Part shown: positions 7,783 through 16,658 of the stretch, piece by piece
Position numbering within the stretch: the first letter of the stretch is position 1
Layout of the letters: each line of letters begins with the position of its first letter
Source of the DNA: Microbispora rosea
GTDB lineage: Bacteria > Actinomycetota > Actinomycetes > Streptosporangiales > Streptosporangiaceae
Assembly: GCF_900156315.1 (NCBI RefSeq)
Contig: NZ_FTNI01000032.1
Location: 54,039 to 118,038, forward strand
Direction of reading: 5' to 3'
DNA length: 64,000 nucleotides
The notes under the pieces: model-generated
The model's input: only the letters and a program-made list of their open reading frames with translations
Told to the model about the DNA's origin: nothing
Databases searched by the model: none
Made by a program: the position numbers and the translations under genes

Positions 7783-7986
7783 TTGTCTGAAGGCACTGTC
7801 AAGTGGTTCAACGCCGAAAAGGGCTTCGGTTTCATCGCTCCGGACGACGGCACCGCTGACGTGTTCGTTCATTATTCGGCGATCACTTCGAACGGTTACC
7901 GCACGCTGGACCAGAACCAGAGAGTCAGCTACGTGACCGTTCAGGGCAACAAGGGACCGCAGGCCGAACAGGTCACGCCGCTCTGA
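7783..7986 (+). CDS. Cold-shock domain protein
   Basis: A 67-residue single cold-shock domain: SEGTVKWFNAEKGFGFI contains RNP1 (KGFGFI) and ADVFVHYSAI contains RNP2. These aromatic residues bind single-stranded RNA and DNA as a chaperone. The start is TTG at 7783, placed by AAGGAG 6 nt upstream and by the family N-terminus; the longer upstream frame is leader sequence. It is a monocistronic gene ending before a strong terminator. Confidence 0.95.
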   Translation: MSEGTVKWFNAEKGFGFIAPDDGTADVFVHYSAITSNGYRTLDQNQRVSYVTVQGNKGPQAEQVTPL

Positions 7987-8043
7987 CGACGTGACTCATG
8001 GTGACATCGCGGTCGTGACCGGCCGCGCCTGCGGCACCACGTC

Positions 8044-8079
8044 GGCCCGCGCCGCTGCGGCGGCGCGGGCCCGATGTTT
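8044..8079 (+). terminator. Rho-independent terminator of the cold-shock gene
   Basis: A perfect 12-bp stem (GGCCCGCGCCGC at 8044-8055 with its complement at 8060-8071) and 4-nt loop are followed by CGATGTTTT. It separates the cold-shock gene from the downstream GH13 gene. Confidence 0.75.
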
Positions 8080-8111
8080 TACCGTTCCTTTGCCGGGCAG
8101 CGGCAACGGTC

Positions 8112-9794
8112 ATGAGATTGAGCATGACCTCCGATCTGTGGTGGAAGAACGCGGTCGTGTACTGCCTCGACATCGAAACCTTCGCCGACGGCAACGGCGA
8201 CGGGATCGGTGACTTCAGAGGGGCGATCCAACGCATCGACCATCTGGACCGGATGGGCGTGACGTGCATCTGGCTCATGCCGTTCTTCCCGACGCCCGAC
8301 AAGGACGACGGCTACGACATCACCGACTTCTACCGCGTCGACCCGCGCCTCGGCACGCTCGGCGACTTCGTCGAGTTCATGCGGGTGGCCAGGGACCGCG
8401 GCATCAGGGTCATCGCCGATCTCGTGGTCAACCACACCTCCGACCAGCATCCCTGGTTCAAGGACGCGCGTTCCAGCCGCGACTCCCGCTATCGGGACTG
8501 GTACATCTGGTCCGACAAGCCGGAGCCCGACGATCCCAACGGCATCGTGTTCCCCGACGAGGAGGACAGCCTCTGGGAGTACGACGAGAAGACCGGGCAG
8601 TACTACTTCCACCGGTTCTACCGGTTCCAGCCCGACCTGAACACCGCCAACCCCGAGGTGCAGGACGAGATCTCCCGGATCCTCGGCTTCTGGATGGAGC
8701 TGGGCCTGTCGGGCTTCCGGGTGGACGCCGTGCCGTTCCTCGTCGAGCAGGTCACCGACAGCGACGACCTGCCGGACCCGCACGAGTTCTTCGCCTGCCT
8801 GCGAGCCTTCCTCAGTCGCCGCGACGGCAGCGCCATCCTCCTCGGCGAGGTGAACCTGCCGTACGGCGACCTGGTGCGGTACTTCGGCAACGATCTCGGC
8901 GACGAGATCACCATGTGCTTCGACTTCATCACCATGCAGCGGACGTACCTGTCGCTGGCCCGTCAGGACGGCGGTCCGCTGGCCGCCGCGCTGCGGGAGC
9001 GCCCCAAGCCGCCCAAGGACTCCCAGTGGGCCACGTTCGTCCGCAACCACGACGAGCTCACCCTCGACAAACTGAGCGACGCCGAGCGCGAGGAGGTCTT
9101 CGCGGCCTTCGGCCCCGACAAGGACATGCAGCTGTTCGGCCGGGGCCTGCGCCGGCGCCTGCCGACGATGCTGGGCGGCGACCTCGACCGGATCAAGATG
9201 GCCTACAGCCTGCTGTTCTCGCTGCCGGGCACTCCGGTGCTCTTCTACGGCGAGGAGATCGGCATGGGGGAGAACCTGGAGCTGGAGGGCCGCCAGGCCG
9301 TCCGCACGCCCATGCAGTGGACCCCGCACCGCAACGGAGGCTTCAGCGACGCCGACCCCTCGAAGGTGCAGATCCCCATGCCCACCGGGGACTACGGCCC
9401 CGAGAAGGTCAACGTCAGCGCGCAGGAGCGCGACCCCGACTCGCTGCTGTCGTGGATCACCCGGCTGATCCGGCACTACCGCGACTGCCCCGAGTTCGCC
9501 TGGGGGGAGTACACGGTGCTCGACACCGGCGTGGACGCCGTTTTCGCCCACCGGGCCGACTGCGACGGCGAGACGGTCGTGGCCGTGCACAACCTCGGCG
9601 AGACCGAGGTCGAGGTCGAGATCACCCTGGACGGGCTCGACTCGTCCAAGGTGCTGACCGACCTGCTGGTGGACGGCACGGTCGAGATCTCCGGCTCCGG
9701 CCGGGCCCGCTTCCCCATGGGCAGGTACGGCTGCCGCTGGTTCCGCGCCTCCACCCCCGAGACGGCCCCGGCCGATTCCGCCGACGTCTCCTAG
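8112..9794 (+). CDS. GH13 alpha-glucosidase / trehalose-synthase-like enzyme
   Basis: A 560-residue cytoplasmic GH13 protein. The catalytic triad is visible: nucleophile Asp205 (GFRVDAVP), acid/base Glu246 (LLGEVNLP) and Asp314 (FVRNHDEL); VVNHTSDQHPWF is conserved region I. The N-terminus resembles trehalose synthase (TreS), but the family also contains maltases and other glucosyltransferases. A C-terminal beta-sandwich follows residue 460. ATG at 8112 or 8127 may be the start. It follows the csp terminator, so it has its own promoter. The exact reaction on alpha-1,4 or alpha-1,1 glucosides is not settled by motifs. Confidence 0.85.
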   Translation: MRLSMTSDLWWKNAVVYCLDIETFADGNGDGIGDFRGAIQRIDHLDRMGVTCIWLMPFFPTPDKDDGYDITDFYRVDPRLGTLGDFVEFMRVARDRGIRVIADLVVNHTSDQHPWFKDARSSRDSRYRDWYIWSDKPEPDDPNGIVFPDEEDSLWEYDEKTGQYYFHRFYRFQPDLNTANPEVQDEISRILGFWMELGLSGFRVDAVPFLVEQVTDSDDLPDPHEFFACLRAFLSRRDGSAILLGEVNLPYGDLVRYFGNDLGDEITMCFDFITMQRTYLSLARQDGGPLAAALRERPKPPKDSQWATFVRNHDELTLDKLSDAEREEVFAAFGPDKDMQLFGRGLRRRLPTMLGGDLDRIKMAYSLLFSLPGTPVLFYGEEIGMGENLELEGRQAVRTPMQWTPHRNGGFSDADPSKVQIPMPTGDYGPEKVNVSAQERDPDSLLSWITRLIRHYRDCPEFAWGEYTVLDTGVDAVFAHRADCDGETVVAVHNLGETEVEVEITLDGLDSSKVLTDLLVDGTVEISGSGRARFPMGRYGCRWFRASTPETAPADSADVS

Positions 9795-9866
9795 GGGATC
9801 CCTCAGGGGCGGCTCGGGTGGATCTCCGATGGGCCCGCGCCCTTCCCACGGCCACAGTGAAGAGCC

Positions 9867-11132
9867 ATGGGAATGGTCTTGGGATACGCGCTGGTCGCGG
9901 CCGGCGCCACCGCGATGCTCGCGCTGCACCTGGTGGGAGGGCTCGACCCGCTCACGGCGACGATCAGCCAGTATTTCTACGCGCCCCACGGCTGGCTGCT
10001 GCCGGTCTCGCTGACGTCGATCGCCGTGGGCTCGGCCGTGCTGGCCGTACGGCTGGACCGGCTGGGGCGGCTGGACCGGCGCGCGGCGCTGCTGGTGGGC
10101 ATGTGGAGCGCCTGCCTGCTGCTGGTGGCCGGGTTCCCGACCGACCCGCTGGGGGTGCCGCTGTCGCTCTCCGGCAACATTCACCGCTATGCCGCCTTCG
10201 CCGCCTTCGCGAGCCTGCCGGTGGCCGGGCTGATGGTCGCCCGGGTCACTCGTTCGCGCCTGGTGCGCGTGCTGTGCACCGTCGCGCTCGGCTCGCTGCT
10301 CCTCGTGGTCCTGCCGTACGCCTTCCGGATGCTGCATCTCGACCCCGGGGCCGTTCCGGCCGGGCTCACCCAGCGCCTCACCGTCGTCTCCGAGATGGCG
10401 GCGCTGGTGGCCATGTCCGTATCGGCGGCAGGGTCGGCAGCAGGGTCTGTGGCAGGGTCTGTGGCAGGGTCTGTGGCAGGGTCTGTGGCAGGGTCTGTGG
10501 CAGGGTCTGTGGCGAGGTCAACCGCCGCAGCTCTGGTAGGTGTAGATGCCGGCCCGGACCTTGTATCGGTCACGGACCCGGGTCGTGCCCGTCCGCGTGT
10601 CGATTCTCAGGACGGTCACCACGTCGCGGCCGCCCTCGGAATCGGTGACGTGGACGGTCACCTCGTGCTCGCCGGTCCAGTCGATCATGTCGGGCGAGGT
10701 GTCCCCCGGCAGAGAGAAACGCACGGAGCCCGTCGTCTGGTCGGTCCTGACGTCGTAGAAGCGGAGCGCGGCCTTCTTGCCGCTGCCGGTGACGAAGGCG
10801 ACCGTGCGGTCGTCGGCGGACAGCGCCCACGGGCCGTTGTTCGCCACGATCTGGGGTGGGACGGCGCCGGTCAGTTCGGCGCCCGTGACGTCGTGGACGG
10901 ACAGCCCGGTGGTGTTGGCGGGGGCGTCCTGCTGCAGGAGGACGGCCGAGCCGTCGCCGCTGAAGCCGGAGAACCCGCCCGATTTCGGGATCGTGCCGGT
11001 CGCGGTCGCCCGCGCGACGTCGAACAGGCGGCCGCGCGTCACGCCGTCGTCGTCGGTGTAGGCGAGGGCCAGGCGGCTGCCGTCCTGGGACATGTCCAGC
11101 CAGACCGAGTCCATGCCGATGCCGCGCGGTAG
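9867..11132 (+). CDS. DUF998 membrane protein with repeat-driven C-terminal run-on
   Basis: The first 190 residues are a typical DUF998 integral membrane protein with about six membrane helices and the conserved GNIHRYAAFAAFASLPVAG segment. The family is usually about 200 residues, so the domain should end near 10430. Instead the frame enters a 12-bp tandem repeat (Gly-Ser-Val-Ala units) and stays open to 11132, antisense to the following gene. The last 200 residues are therefore antisense translation, probably after loss of the ancestral stop. The biologically meaningful part is 9867 to about 10435. The function of DUF998 is unknown. Confidence 0.6.
   Translation: MGMVLGYALVAAGATAMLALHLVGGLDPLTATISQYFYAPHGWLLPVSLTSIAVGSAVLAVRLDRLGRLDRRAALLVGMWSACLLLVAGFPTDPLGVPLSLSGNIHRYAAFAAFASLPVAGLMVARVTRSRLVRVLCTVALGSLLLVVLPYAFRMLHLDPGAVPAGLTQRLTVVSEMAALVAMSVSAAGSAAGSVAGSVAGSVAGSVAGSVAGSVARSTAAALVGVDAGPDLVSVTDPGRARPRVDSQDGHHVAAALGIGDVDGHLVLAGPVDHVGRGVPRQRETHGARRLVGPDVVEAERGLLAAAGDEGDRAVVGGQRPRAVVRHDLGWDGAGQFGARDVVDGQPGGVGGGVLLQEDGRAVAAEAGEPARFRDRAGRGRPRDVEQAAARHAVVVGVGEGQAAAVLGHVQPDRVHADAAR
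10440..10511. repeat. 12-bp tandem repeat, six perfect copies
   Basis: Six perfect copies of GCAGGGTCTGTG lie at 10440-10511, preceded by one degenerate unit and followed by a decayed one. They encode (AGSV)n in the DUF998 frame. The array ends 6 bp before the stop codon of the convergent propeller gene. Such perfect short arrays change copy number by slippage. Confidence 0.9.
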
Positions 11133-11537
11133 CGGCGTCTTCGGCATCACGTGGACCGCGCCGTGCACCCCGCCGTGGAACTCGCGCACCACCAGGCGAT
11201 GGTCCGACTTACGGAAGTAGGCCACCGAATCGCCGTCGCCGCTGACGGTGAGGGGAGCGCTGGTGCTCTTGTCGACCTTGCCCTTGGCGTTGAGCGGCCA
11301 CAGCATGGCGTCCTCGAGCGCGACCCGCCTGCCGTCGAGCAGGTCCACCCGCCAGGTGTGGCACGGCCTCTCGGTGCCGTCCTTGGCCGTGCAGGCGTCC
11401 ACCGAGGCGTAGCGGATCGAGTGGTGCGCGGTGGCCGCGGCCGGGGCGGACGCCGCGGAGATCGTGAACGTGGACAGGGCGAGGCCGACCAGACCCGATG
11501 TGATCGGCAGGGTTATCGGCAGGGTGGGGTTGCGCAT
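10518..11537 (-). CDS. Secreted beta-propeller-like protein
   Basis: A 339-residue exported protein. MRNPTLPITLPITSGLVGLAL is a signal peptide, with likely cleavage after ATA near residue 38. The mature part shows repeated WD40/PD40-like blades such as DSVAYFRKSDHRLVV, GSRLALAYTDDDG and DRTVAFVTGSGKKAALRFYD. ATG at 11537 has AAGGAG 5 nt upstream; the ATG at 11561 lacks this. No catalytic residues are apparent, so a binding or structural role outside the membrane is inferred. It is convergent with the DUF998 gene. Confidence 0.8.
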   Translation of the reverse strand: MRNPTLPITLPITSGLVGLALSTFTISAASAPAAATAHHSIRYASVDACTAKDGTERPCHTWRVDLLDGRRVALEDAMLWPLNAKGKVDKSTSAPLTVSGDGDSVAYFRKSDHRLVVREFHGGVHGAVHVMPKTPLPRGIGMDSVWLDMSQDGSRLALAYTDDDGVTRGRLFDVARATATGTIPKSGGFSGFSGDGSAVLLQQDAPANTTGLSVHDVTGAELTGAVPPQIVANNGPWALSADDRTVAFVTGSGKKAALRFYDVRTDQTTGSVRFSLPGDTSPDMIDWTGEHEVTVHVTDSEGGRDVVTVLRIDTRTGTTRVRDRYKVRAGIYTYQSCGG

Positions 11538-11608
11538 GACTGCTCCTTCCTGGGAGGTCATGCATTGGACCCGCCCGGGGCATCACCGGTTCGTCACAAC
11601 TCGGTTGC

Positions 11609-12976
11609 CTACGTCTGGCCGTCGAGCGTCTCGAGCGCGTCCTCGATGGCCCGGTGAAAAGTCGGATAGGCGTACATCATGTGCCGCAGCCGCGTCGTCG
11701 GGATCTCGTTCTGCACCGCCACCACCAGCGCGCCGAGCACCTCCCCGCCGGCCGGCCCGGCGCTCGTGGCGCCGACCAGCACGCCGCGCCGCGCGTCCTC
11801 CACCAGCTTCACGAAGCCCTCGTGCCCGGCCCCGTGGATCCAGCCCCGGGCGGACTCGCTGACGGAGGCGAAGCCCACCCGCACGTCGAGCCCCGCCTCC
11901 CGGGCCTCCCGCTCCGTCAGGCCGACCGAGGCGACCTCGGGGTCGGTGAACGTGACCCGGGGCACCGCCCGGTAGTCGGCCGGCGGGCCGCCCTCGCCGA
12001 GGATGTCGCGGGCCGCGATCCTGCCCTGGTAGACGGCGACGTGCGTGTACGCTCCCCGGCCGGTCACGTCGCCCACCGCCCACACGCCGTCGGCGGCCCG
12101 CATCCGCCCGTCCACGCTGACGAACCGGGCGCTCTCGTCGAGGCCCGCGTCGCCCGCGCCGATCGCGGCCAGGTCGGTCCTGCGTCCGGTGGCGACCAGC
12201 AGCCGCGCGGCGCGGAGGGCCCGGCCGTCCTCCAGCGTGAGTGTGAAGCCGTCCCCGTCGTGCCGCACCCGCTCGGCCGCGACGCCGACGTGCGTCTCGA
12301 GGCCCTCGCCGGCGAACACCCGGGCCAGCAGCACCCCGGCCTCGGGCTCCTCCTGCGCCAGCAGACGGTCGGCGGCCTCCACGACCGACACCCGCGTGCC
12401 GAACCGGGCGAACACCTGGGCGAGCTCGCAGCCGACCGCCCCGCCGCCGAGCACGATCAGCGACTCGGGTGCGTGCGGCGCCGCGACGGCGTCCCGGTTG
12501 GTCCAGTACGGCGTGCCCTCCAGGCCGTCGATCGGGGGGACGGCGGGGCTGGTCCCGGTGGCGAGGACGATCCCGCGCCGCGCGCGCAGCACCCGGCCGT
12601 CCACGGTCACCTCCCGCGGCCCCGTGATCCGGCCGCGCCCGCGGACGAGGTGGACGCCCCTGCTCTCGAACTGCTCCACCTTGGCGTCGTCGCTCCAGCC
12701 GTCGGTGGCCTCTCCACTGATCCGGTCGACCACCGGGGCCCATTTGGGGGAGACCCGGACCGCGCCCGCCATGCCCGGCACCCGCCGCGCCTCGGCGAGC
12801 AGCCCCGCGGCGCGCACCATCATCTTGGAAGGGACGCAGCCCCAGTAGGCGCACTCGCCCCCGATCAGGCCGGCCTCCACGCCGGCGACGTTGAGGCCCG
12901 CCTCCGCCAGCCGTCCCGCGACGTCCTCCCCGCCGGGTCCCAGGCCGAGCACCACCACGTCGTACATGCCGTCCAT
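11609..12976 (-). CDS. Disulfide-type NAD(P)/FAD oxidoreductase (Lpd-like)
   Basis: A 455-residue class I pyridine-nucleotide-disulfide oxidoreductase fold. The FAD motif VVVLGLGPGGEDVA is followed by the redox disulfide GGECAYWGCVPSK (Cys-X4-Cys) and the NAD(P) motif LIVLGGGAVGCELA; VWAVGDVTG is the second FAD motif. At the C-terminal interface the usual HPT..E dyad is altered to YPTFHRAIED, with Tyr at the catalytic His position, so it is unlikely to be a true dihydrolipoamide dehydrogenase. The partner disulfide substrate is unknown. ATG at 12976 or 12967 is possible. It sits downstream of mdh behind a terminator. Confidence 0.85.
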   Translation of the reverse strand: MDGMYDVVVLGLGPGGEDVAGRLAEAGLNVAGVEAGLIGGECAYWGCVPSKMMVRAAGLLAEARRVPGMAGAVRVSPKWAPVVDRISGEATDGWSDDAKVEQFESRGVHLVRGRGRITGPREVTVDGRVLRARRGIVLATGTSPAVPPIDGLEGTPYWTNRDAVAAPHAPESLIVLGGGAVGCELAQVFARFGTRVSVVEAADRLLAQEEPEAGVLLARVFAGEGLETHVGVAAERVRHDGDGFTLTLEDGRALRAARLLVATGRRTDLAAIGAGDAGLDESARFVSVDGRMRAADGVWAVGDVTGRGAYTHVAVYQGRIAARDILGEGGPPADYRAVPRVTFTDPEVASVGLTEREAREAGLDVRVGFASVSESARGWIHGAGHEGFVKLVEDARRGVLVGATSAGPAGGEVLGALVVAVQNEIPTTRLRHMMYAYPTFHRAIEDALETLDGQT

Positions 12977-13036
12977 GCCCGTCAACTGCCCAGGCAGGCG
13001 GAGCCGTATCGTGCGGCCGGCCCCGGACGACACGAA

Positions 13037-13062
13037 GGGGCGGGCCCGTGCGGTCCCGCCCC
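13037..13062 (-). terminator. Hairpin after mdh
   Basis: GGGGCGGG (13037-13044) and CCCGCCCC (13055-13062) form an 8-bp GC stem just downstream of the mdh stop. Read on the minus strand it is followed by TTCGT, so it is a modest intrinsic terminator, separating mdh from the flavoprotein gene. Confidence 0.5.
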
Positions 13063-13077
13063 CTCCGTGCGCTGTCG

Positions 13078-14055
<978 letters not shown>

Positions 14056-14424
14056 GACGATCCCCATTCGCGATATGTGTGACTCACGGATGCTACCCGT
14101 CGGGCCGGTTCCTCCCGTGACCAGGTAGGGCCGTGTTCCCCGCGTCGCTCGTCGGGGCGCTCACGTCCGTGTCGGGGGTTGCACGGGGCATCCGGCCTCT
14201 GGCCACAGGTTTCGCCGACCAAAGGGTGAAACTTTCACGAAACACGCAGGTGACTTCAGACGTAACGGCGCGACGGAATCCCTGCTCGGACGCGAAGTGC
14301 ACGCCGGGCCGCGACTTCGCCGTTCATCCGCCCTTGACGGGTCCCTGTACGGCGCCGGAGGTGGTGCCTATGGTTCGTGGGAGCGCTCCCAAGCGCAGAA
14401 TTCATCGCCAGGAGGACCTTCCCA
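14056..14424. other. Intergenic region between mdh and the cellulase gene
   Basis: A 369-bp divergent gap. It must contain the mdh promoter and the cellulase promoter. The clear element in it is the CelR/CebR-type palindrome at 14378-14391. I see no credible gene in the rest. Confidence 0.6.
14378..14391. promoter_or_regulatory. CelR/CebR operator
   Basis: The perfect 14-bp palindrome TGGGAGCGCTCCCA is identical to the operator of the LacI-family cellulose regulators CelR (Thermobifida fusca) and CebR (Streptomyces). It lies 34 bp before the cellulase start. The known regulators release this site in response to cellobiose. The regulator gene itself is not in the window. Confidence 0.92.
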
Positions 14425-16302
14425 ATGAGATCCACCCCCCGACCGGGAGCCGTGAGCTCCACGGTGCGCCGCGGCCTGGTCGCGGCGGCCGTGCTCGCGC
14501 TCGGTTCCACGGCGGCCGTCGCAACCGCCACCTCGGCGAGTGCCGCGGTCTCCTGCAAAGTCAACTACTCCGCCAGTGAGTGGCAGGGCGGCATGTCCGT
14601 CAACCTGACCATTCAGAACCTGGGCGACGCCCTCAACGGCTGGACCCTCGCCTTCACGTTCCCGAACAGCAGCCAGAAGGTCAGCCAGGGCTGGTCGGGC
14701 AACTGGAGCCAGTCGGGCAGCAACGTGACCGTGACCGCCATGGACTGGAACAAGTCGCTGTCCACCGGCGGCTCGACGAGCATCGGATTCAACGGCACCT
14801 GGTCCGGGAGCAACCCGGCGCCGACCGACTTCAAGATCAACGGTGTGTCCTGCAACGGCACCCCGCAGTCGCCGTCGCCGTCGCCGTCGCCGTCCGCCTC
14901 GCCCTCCCCGAGGGTCTCCCCGTCGGCTTCGCCCTCCCCGAGGGTCTCTCCGTCGGCTTCGCCCTCTCCCCGGGTCTCTCCGTCGGCGTCCCCGTCGCCG
15001 TCCGCTTCTCCGTCGTCCTCGCCGCCGCCGCCCGGGACCCACGTGGACAACCCGTACTCCGGTGCGACGGGCTACGTGAACCCGGACTGGTCGGCCAGTG
15101 CGAAGTCCGAGCCGGGTGGCTCGCGGGTGGCCAACATCTCCACGGCGGTCTGGCTGGACCGCATCGCCGCGATCAGCTCCGGCTCGGCCGGCAACAACAG
15201 CATGGGCCTGCGTGACCACCTCGACGAGGCGGTCGCCCAGGACGCGGCCAACGGCAGCGCGCCTCTCACGATCCAGGTCGTCATCTACGACCTGCCGAAC
15301 CGCGACTGCTCGGCGCTCGCCTCCAACGGCGAGCTGAAGATCGCGCAGAACGGCCTCGCGCGGTACAAGAGCGAGTACATCGACGTGATCGCGGGGATCA
15401 TGGCGGACTCGAAGTACTCGAACCTCCGCATCGTGACGGTCATCGAGCCCGACTCGCTGCCGAACCTGATCACCAACGTCAACGCCTTCCAGGCGTGCCA
15501 GGAGGCCCAGTCCTCGGGCGCCTACGTCCAGGGCGTGCAGTACGCGCTGAACAAGCTGCACGCGATCAAGAACGTCTACACCTACGTGGACGCGGCGCAC
15601 CACGCCTGGCTCGGCTGGGACACCAACTTCCAGCCGATGGTGAACCTCTTCTACCAGGTCGCCACCGGCACCACCGCCGGCGTGAACAGCATCGACGGTT
15701 TCATCGTGAACACCGCCAACTTCGGCGCGACGGTCGAGCCGTACTTCACCATCAACACCTCGGTGAACGGCCAGTCGGTGCGTCAGTCCCACTGGGTCGA
15801 CTGGAACTGGTACGTGGACGAGCAGTCCTTCTCGGTCGCTCTCCGCAACGCTCTGGTCGCGAAGGGCTTCCCGAACACCCTCGGCATGCTGATCGACACC
15901 TCCCGCAACGGCTGGGGCGGTTCGGCCCGTCCGAGCGGGGCGAGCACGTCCACCAACGTGGACACCTTCGTCAACGAGTCGCGCGTCGACCGCCGGATCC
16001 ACGCCGGCAACTGGTGCAACCAGTCCGGCGCCGGTATGGGCGAGCGTCCGAGGGCGAACCCCGCCGCCGGTCTCGACGCCTACGTCTGGATCAAGCCCCC
16101 GGGTGAGTCGGACGGCTCCAGCTCGGCCATCGACAACGACGAGGGCAAGGGCTTCGACCGCATGTGCGACCCGACGTACGGCGGCAACAGCCTGAACGGC
16201 AACAACCCGAGCGGCGCCCTGGCGGGCGCTCCGGTCTCGGGCCACTGGTTCTCCGCGCAGTTCCAGCAGCTCATGCAGAACGCCTACCCGCCCCTCTCGT
16301 AA
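14425..16302 (+). CDS. Secreted CBM2-GH6 cellulase (Cel6B-like exocellulase)
   Basis: A 625-residue secreted enzyme. Residues 1-38 are a signal peptide with a twin-Arg-free N-region and an ASAAVS cleavage site. A CBM2 cellulose-binding domain with surface Trp residues (YSASEWQGGMSVNLTIQN) spans about 38-145. A Pro/Ser linker leads to a GH6 catalytic domain from about 205. VVIYDLPNRDCSA and VTVIEPDSLPNL hold the active-site Asp residues, and IDTSRNGWGG is also conserved. The order matches T. fusca Cel6B, an inverting, processive exocellulase releasing cellobiose from non-reducing ends. AGGAGG lies 10 nt before ATG at 14425. Control by the palindrome upstream is expected. Confidence 0.95.
   Translation: MRSTPRPGAVSSTVRRGLVAAAVLALGSTAAVATATSASAAVSCKVNYSASEWQGGMSVNLTIQNLGDALNGWTLAFTFPNSSQKVSQGWSGNWSQSGSNVTVTAMDWNKSLSTGGSTSIGFNGTWSGSNPAPTDFKINGVSCNGTPQSPSPSPSPSASPSPRVSPSASPSPRVSPSASPSPRVSPSASPSPSASPSSSPPPPGTHVDNPYSGATGYVNPDWSASAKSEPGGSRVANISTAVWLDRIAAISSGSAGNNSMGLRDHLDEAVAQDAANGSAPLTIQVVIYDLPNRDCSALASNGELKIAQNGLARYKSEYIDVIAGIMADSKYSNLRIVTVIEPDSLPNLITNVNAFQACQEAQSSGAYVQGVQYALNKLHAIKNVYTYVDAAHHAWLGWDTNFQPMVNLFYQVATGTTAGVNSIDGFIVNTANFGATVEPYFTINTSVNGQSVRQSHWVDWNWYVDEQSFSVALRNALVAKGFPNTLGMLIDTSRNGWGGSARPSGASTSTNVDTFVNESRVDRRIHAGNWCNQSGAGMGERPRANPAAGLDAYVWIKPPGESDGSSSAIDNDEGKGFDRMCDPTYGGNSLNGNNPSGALAGAPVSGHWFSAQFQQLMQNAYPPLS
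14893..14982. repeat. 30-bp repeat in the cellulase linker, three copies
   Basis: Three consecutive near-identical 30-bp units encode SASPSPRVSP each, inside the Pro/Ser linker. Substitutions are mostly silent, so the units were duplicated and then retained. Linker length is expected to vary between strains. Confidence 0.85.
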
Positions 16303-16320
16303 CACGAGGCGCGAGTGACA

Positions 16321-16360
16321 GCGGGCCCCGCCGCATCCGCGGCGGGGCCCGCCCCCTTTT
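16321..16360. terminator. Strong bidirectional terminator after the cellulase
   Basis: A perfect 14-bp stem (arms 16321-16334 and 16339-16352) with loop ATCC is followed by CCCCTTTT. It terminates the cellulase and lies close to the end of the convergent small membrane protein gene. Confidence 0.85.
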
Positions 16361-16377
16361 CCCGGCCACGCTGCCGG

Positions 16378-16554
16378 TCAGGAGTAGTGGTTCGACCTGC
16401 TGCTCCGGGTGAGCTTGAGCACGACCGACACGATCAGCGCGATCGCGCCGATGATCAGGACCCACTTCAGCGCACCGAAGATGAGCCCGATGACGGAACC
16501 GAGAAGGAAGAACCCGACGATTACGGCTGCGGCGATGAGGAGAATGCGTCCCAT
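16378..16554 (-). CDS. 58-residue small membrane protein
   Basis: This short frame encodes MGRILLIAAAVIVGFFLLGS followed by a second hydrophobic run (KWVLIIGAIALIVSVVL) and a basic, Ser-rich tail ending SNHYS. It predicts two membrane helices with a cytoplasmic positive end. ATG is at 16554 and the stop at 16378. It is convergent with the cellulase across a terminator. Many actinomycetes encode such small membrane proteins, with no known role. Confidence 0.6.
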   Translation of the reverse strand: MGRILLIAAAVIVGFFLLGSVIGLIFGALKWVLIIGAIALIVSVVLKLTRSSRSNHYS

Positions 16555-16658
16555 GCCTTCACCGTACGGGCCGCCCTCCCGCCGTTCACAGGGCCGAAGG
16601 CCAAGTTCAGGGCAGACTCAGGGTCATCTCAGGGTGGGGGAGGCGGCCCGCGCCGGCG

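Noticed and set aside
8079..10337. A 752-codon minus-strand open frame
   Set aside because: It lies opposite the GH13 gene, whose catalytic triad is clear in the plus frame.
14368..16305. A 645-codon minus-strand open frame
   Set aside because: It lies opposite the secreted CBM2-GH6 cellulase and has no recognisable domain.
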